DNA of 34,361 nucleotides, taken from positions 1 to 34,361 of the forward strand of contig CAIUMH010000084.1 in NCBI GenBank assembly GCA_903900235.1, in the 5' to 3' direction. Source of the DNA: an uncultured Actinomycetes bacterium (GTDB taxonomy: Bacteria > Actinomycetota > Acidimicrobiia > Acidimicrobiales > RAAP-2). A model generated the notes under the pieces. It had not been told where the DNA came from, did not search any database, and worked only from the letters and a program-made list of their open reading frames with translations. Each line of letters opens with the position of its first letter. Position 1 is the stretch's first letter. Positions 34,213-34,361 of the stretch are shown piece by piece. The position numbers were made by a program, and so were the translations under genes.

Positions 34213-34361
34213 GTGGCAACTGCCGCAAAGAAGAAGGCTCCGGCCAAGAAGGCTCCGGCCAAGAAGGTCGCCGCCAAGAAGGCTCCAGCCAAGAAGGCTC
34301 CAGCCAAGAAGGCTCCAGCCAAGAAGGCTCCAGCCAAGAAGGCTCCAGCCAAGAAGGCTCC
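34213..34361 (+). CDS. Lys/Ala/Pro-repeat protein, 5' end only
   Basis: A GTG preceded by AAGGAGGT at good spacing opens a frame reading [18 protein letters not shown] and continuing in five-residue KKAPA repeats to the window edge (about 49 residues seen). The strongly basic repeat suggests nucleic-acid binding. Candidates are a histone H1-like nucleoid protein, or a protein with a basic N-terminal tail ahead of a folded domain, such as a DksA/TraR zinc-finger or HU-like protein. The folded part lies outside, so I cannot choose. Confidence 0.75.
   Translation, partial: MATAAKKKAPAKKAPAKKVAAKKAPAKKAPAKKAPAKKAPAKKAPAKKA
34231..34361 (+). repeat. 15-bp coding tandem repeat
   Basis: Eight full units and a partial of AAGAAGGCTCCAGCC or close variants run from 34231 to the edge. 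The first two units use CCG where the later ones use CCA. The third reads GTC GCC GCC after AAGAAG. Units 4 to 8 are identical, pointing to recent expansion by slippage. Confidence 0.92.

Noticed and set aside
34231-34361. Repeat as a non-coding or CRISPR element
   Set aside because: A good ribosome site and GTG place it in frame as KKAPA codons; all changes respect the frame.

Overview
The window is G+C-rich, densely coded bacterial chromosome. Gene content points to Actinomycetota: a fused PafB-PafC WYL regulator, an AccA3-type biotin carboxylase/carrier subunit, ftsE-ftsX and secA-prfB pairs of actinobacterial type, and steroid-catabolism-like fadE30/ipdF/fadD3 homologues. Within that phylum, class Acidimicrobiia is my best guess, but this is inference from gene content only; no rRNA or tRNA gene is visible. 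Several genes start 6-9 bases after a TANNNT box, which suggests leaderless or near-leaderless transcripts, as is common in actinobacteria.

Layout. 1-2645 (minus): biotin-dependent acyl-CoA carboxylase alpha subunit followed by a truncated M20 amidohydrolase, with the biotin ligase gene birA reading away from them (2739-3482). 3569-9423 (plus): a nucleotide-sugar and glycan block comprising RmlB-like dehydratase, RmlD, UDP-glucose dehydrogenase, UDP-glucuronate decarboxylase (UDP-xylose synthase) and two family-2 glycosyltransferases. Together these could supply dTDP-rhamnose and UDP-xylose and use them for envelope polysaccharide. 9521-11987: metY-metX, the acetylhomoserine route of methionine synthesis. 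12037-18054: housekeeping genes secA, prfB, ftsE, ftsX and a short ssb, with msrB on the other strand (18051-18449).

18520-24090 (plus): acyl-CoA dehydrogenase, SDR and acyl-CoA ligase in the same content as the mycobacterial fadE30-ipdF-fadD3 set for steroid C/D-ring (HIP) degradation, then a zinc alcohol dehydrogenase and an RmlA-like nucleotidyltransferase. A perfect 11-bp-arm palindrome lies in the divergent msrB/acyl-CoA dehydrogenase promoter. 24091-26013 (minus): dxs. 26095-28853 (plus): tldD-tldE protease pair. 28854-29195 (minus): FmdB-type zinc ribbon protein.

29396-34361: the most unusual part. A single-polypeptide PafBC DNA-damage regulator is followed 17 bp later by a relaxase-only TrwC/MobF protein. 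That gene overlaps tail-to-tail with a soluble VirD4/TraG-type coupling ATPase on the opposite strand. Beyond them lie a 356-bp gene-poor gap and the start of a Lys/Ala/Pro repeat protein that leaves the window. No integrase, mating-pair genes or helicase domain are present here. All four convergent gene pairs in the window have zero or negative spacing, leaving no room for ordinary intergenic terminators.
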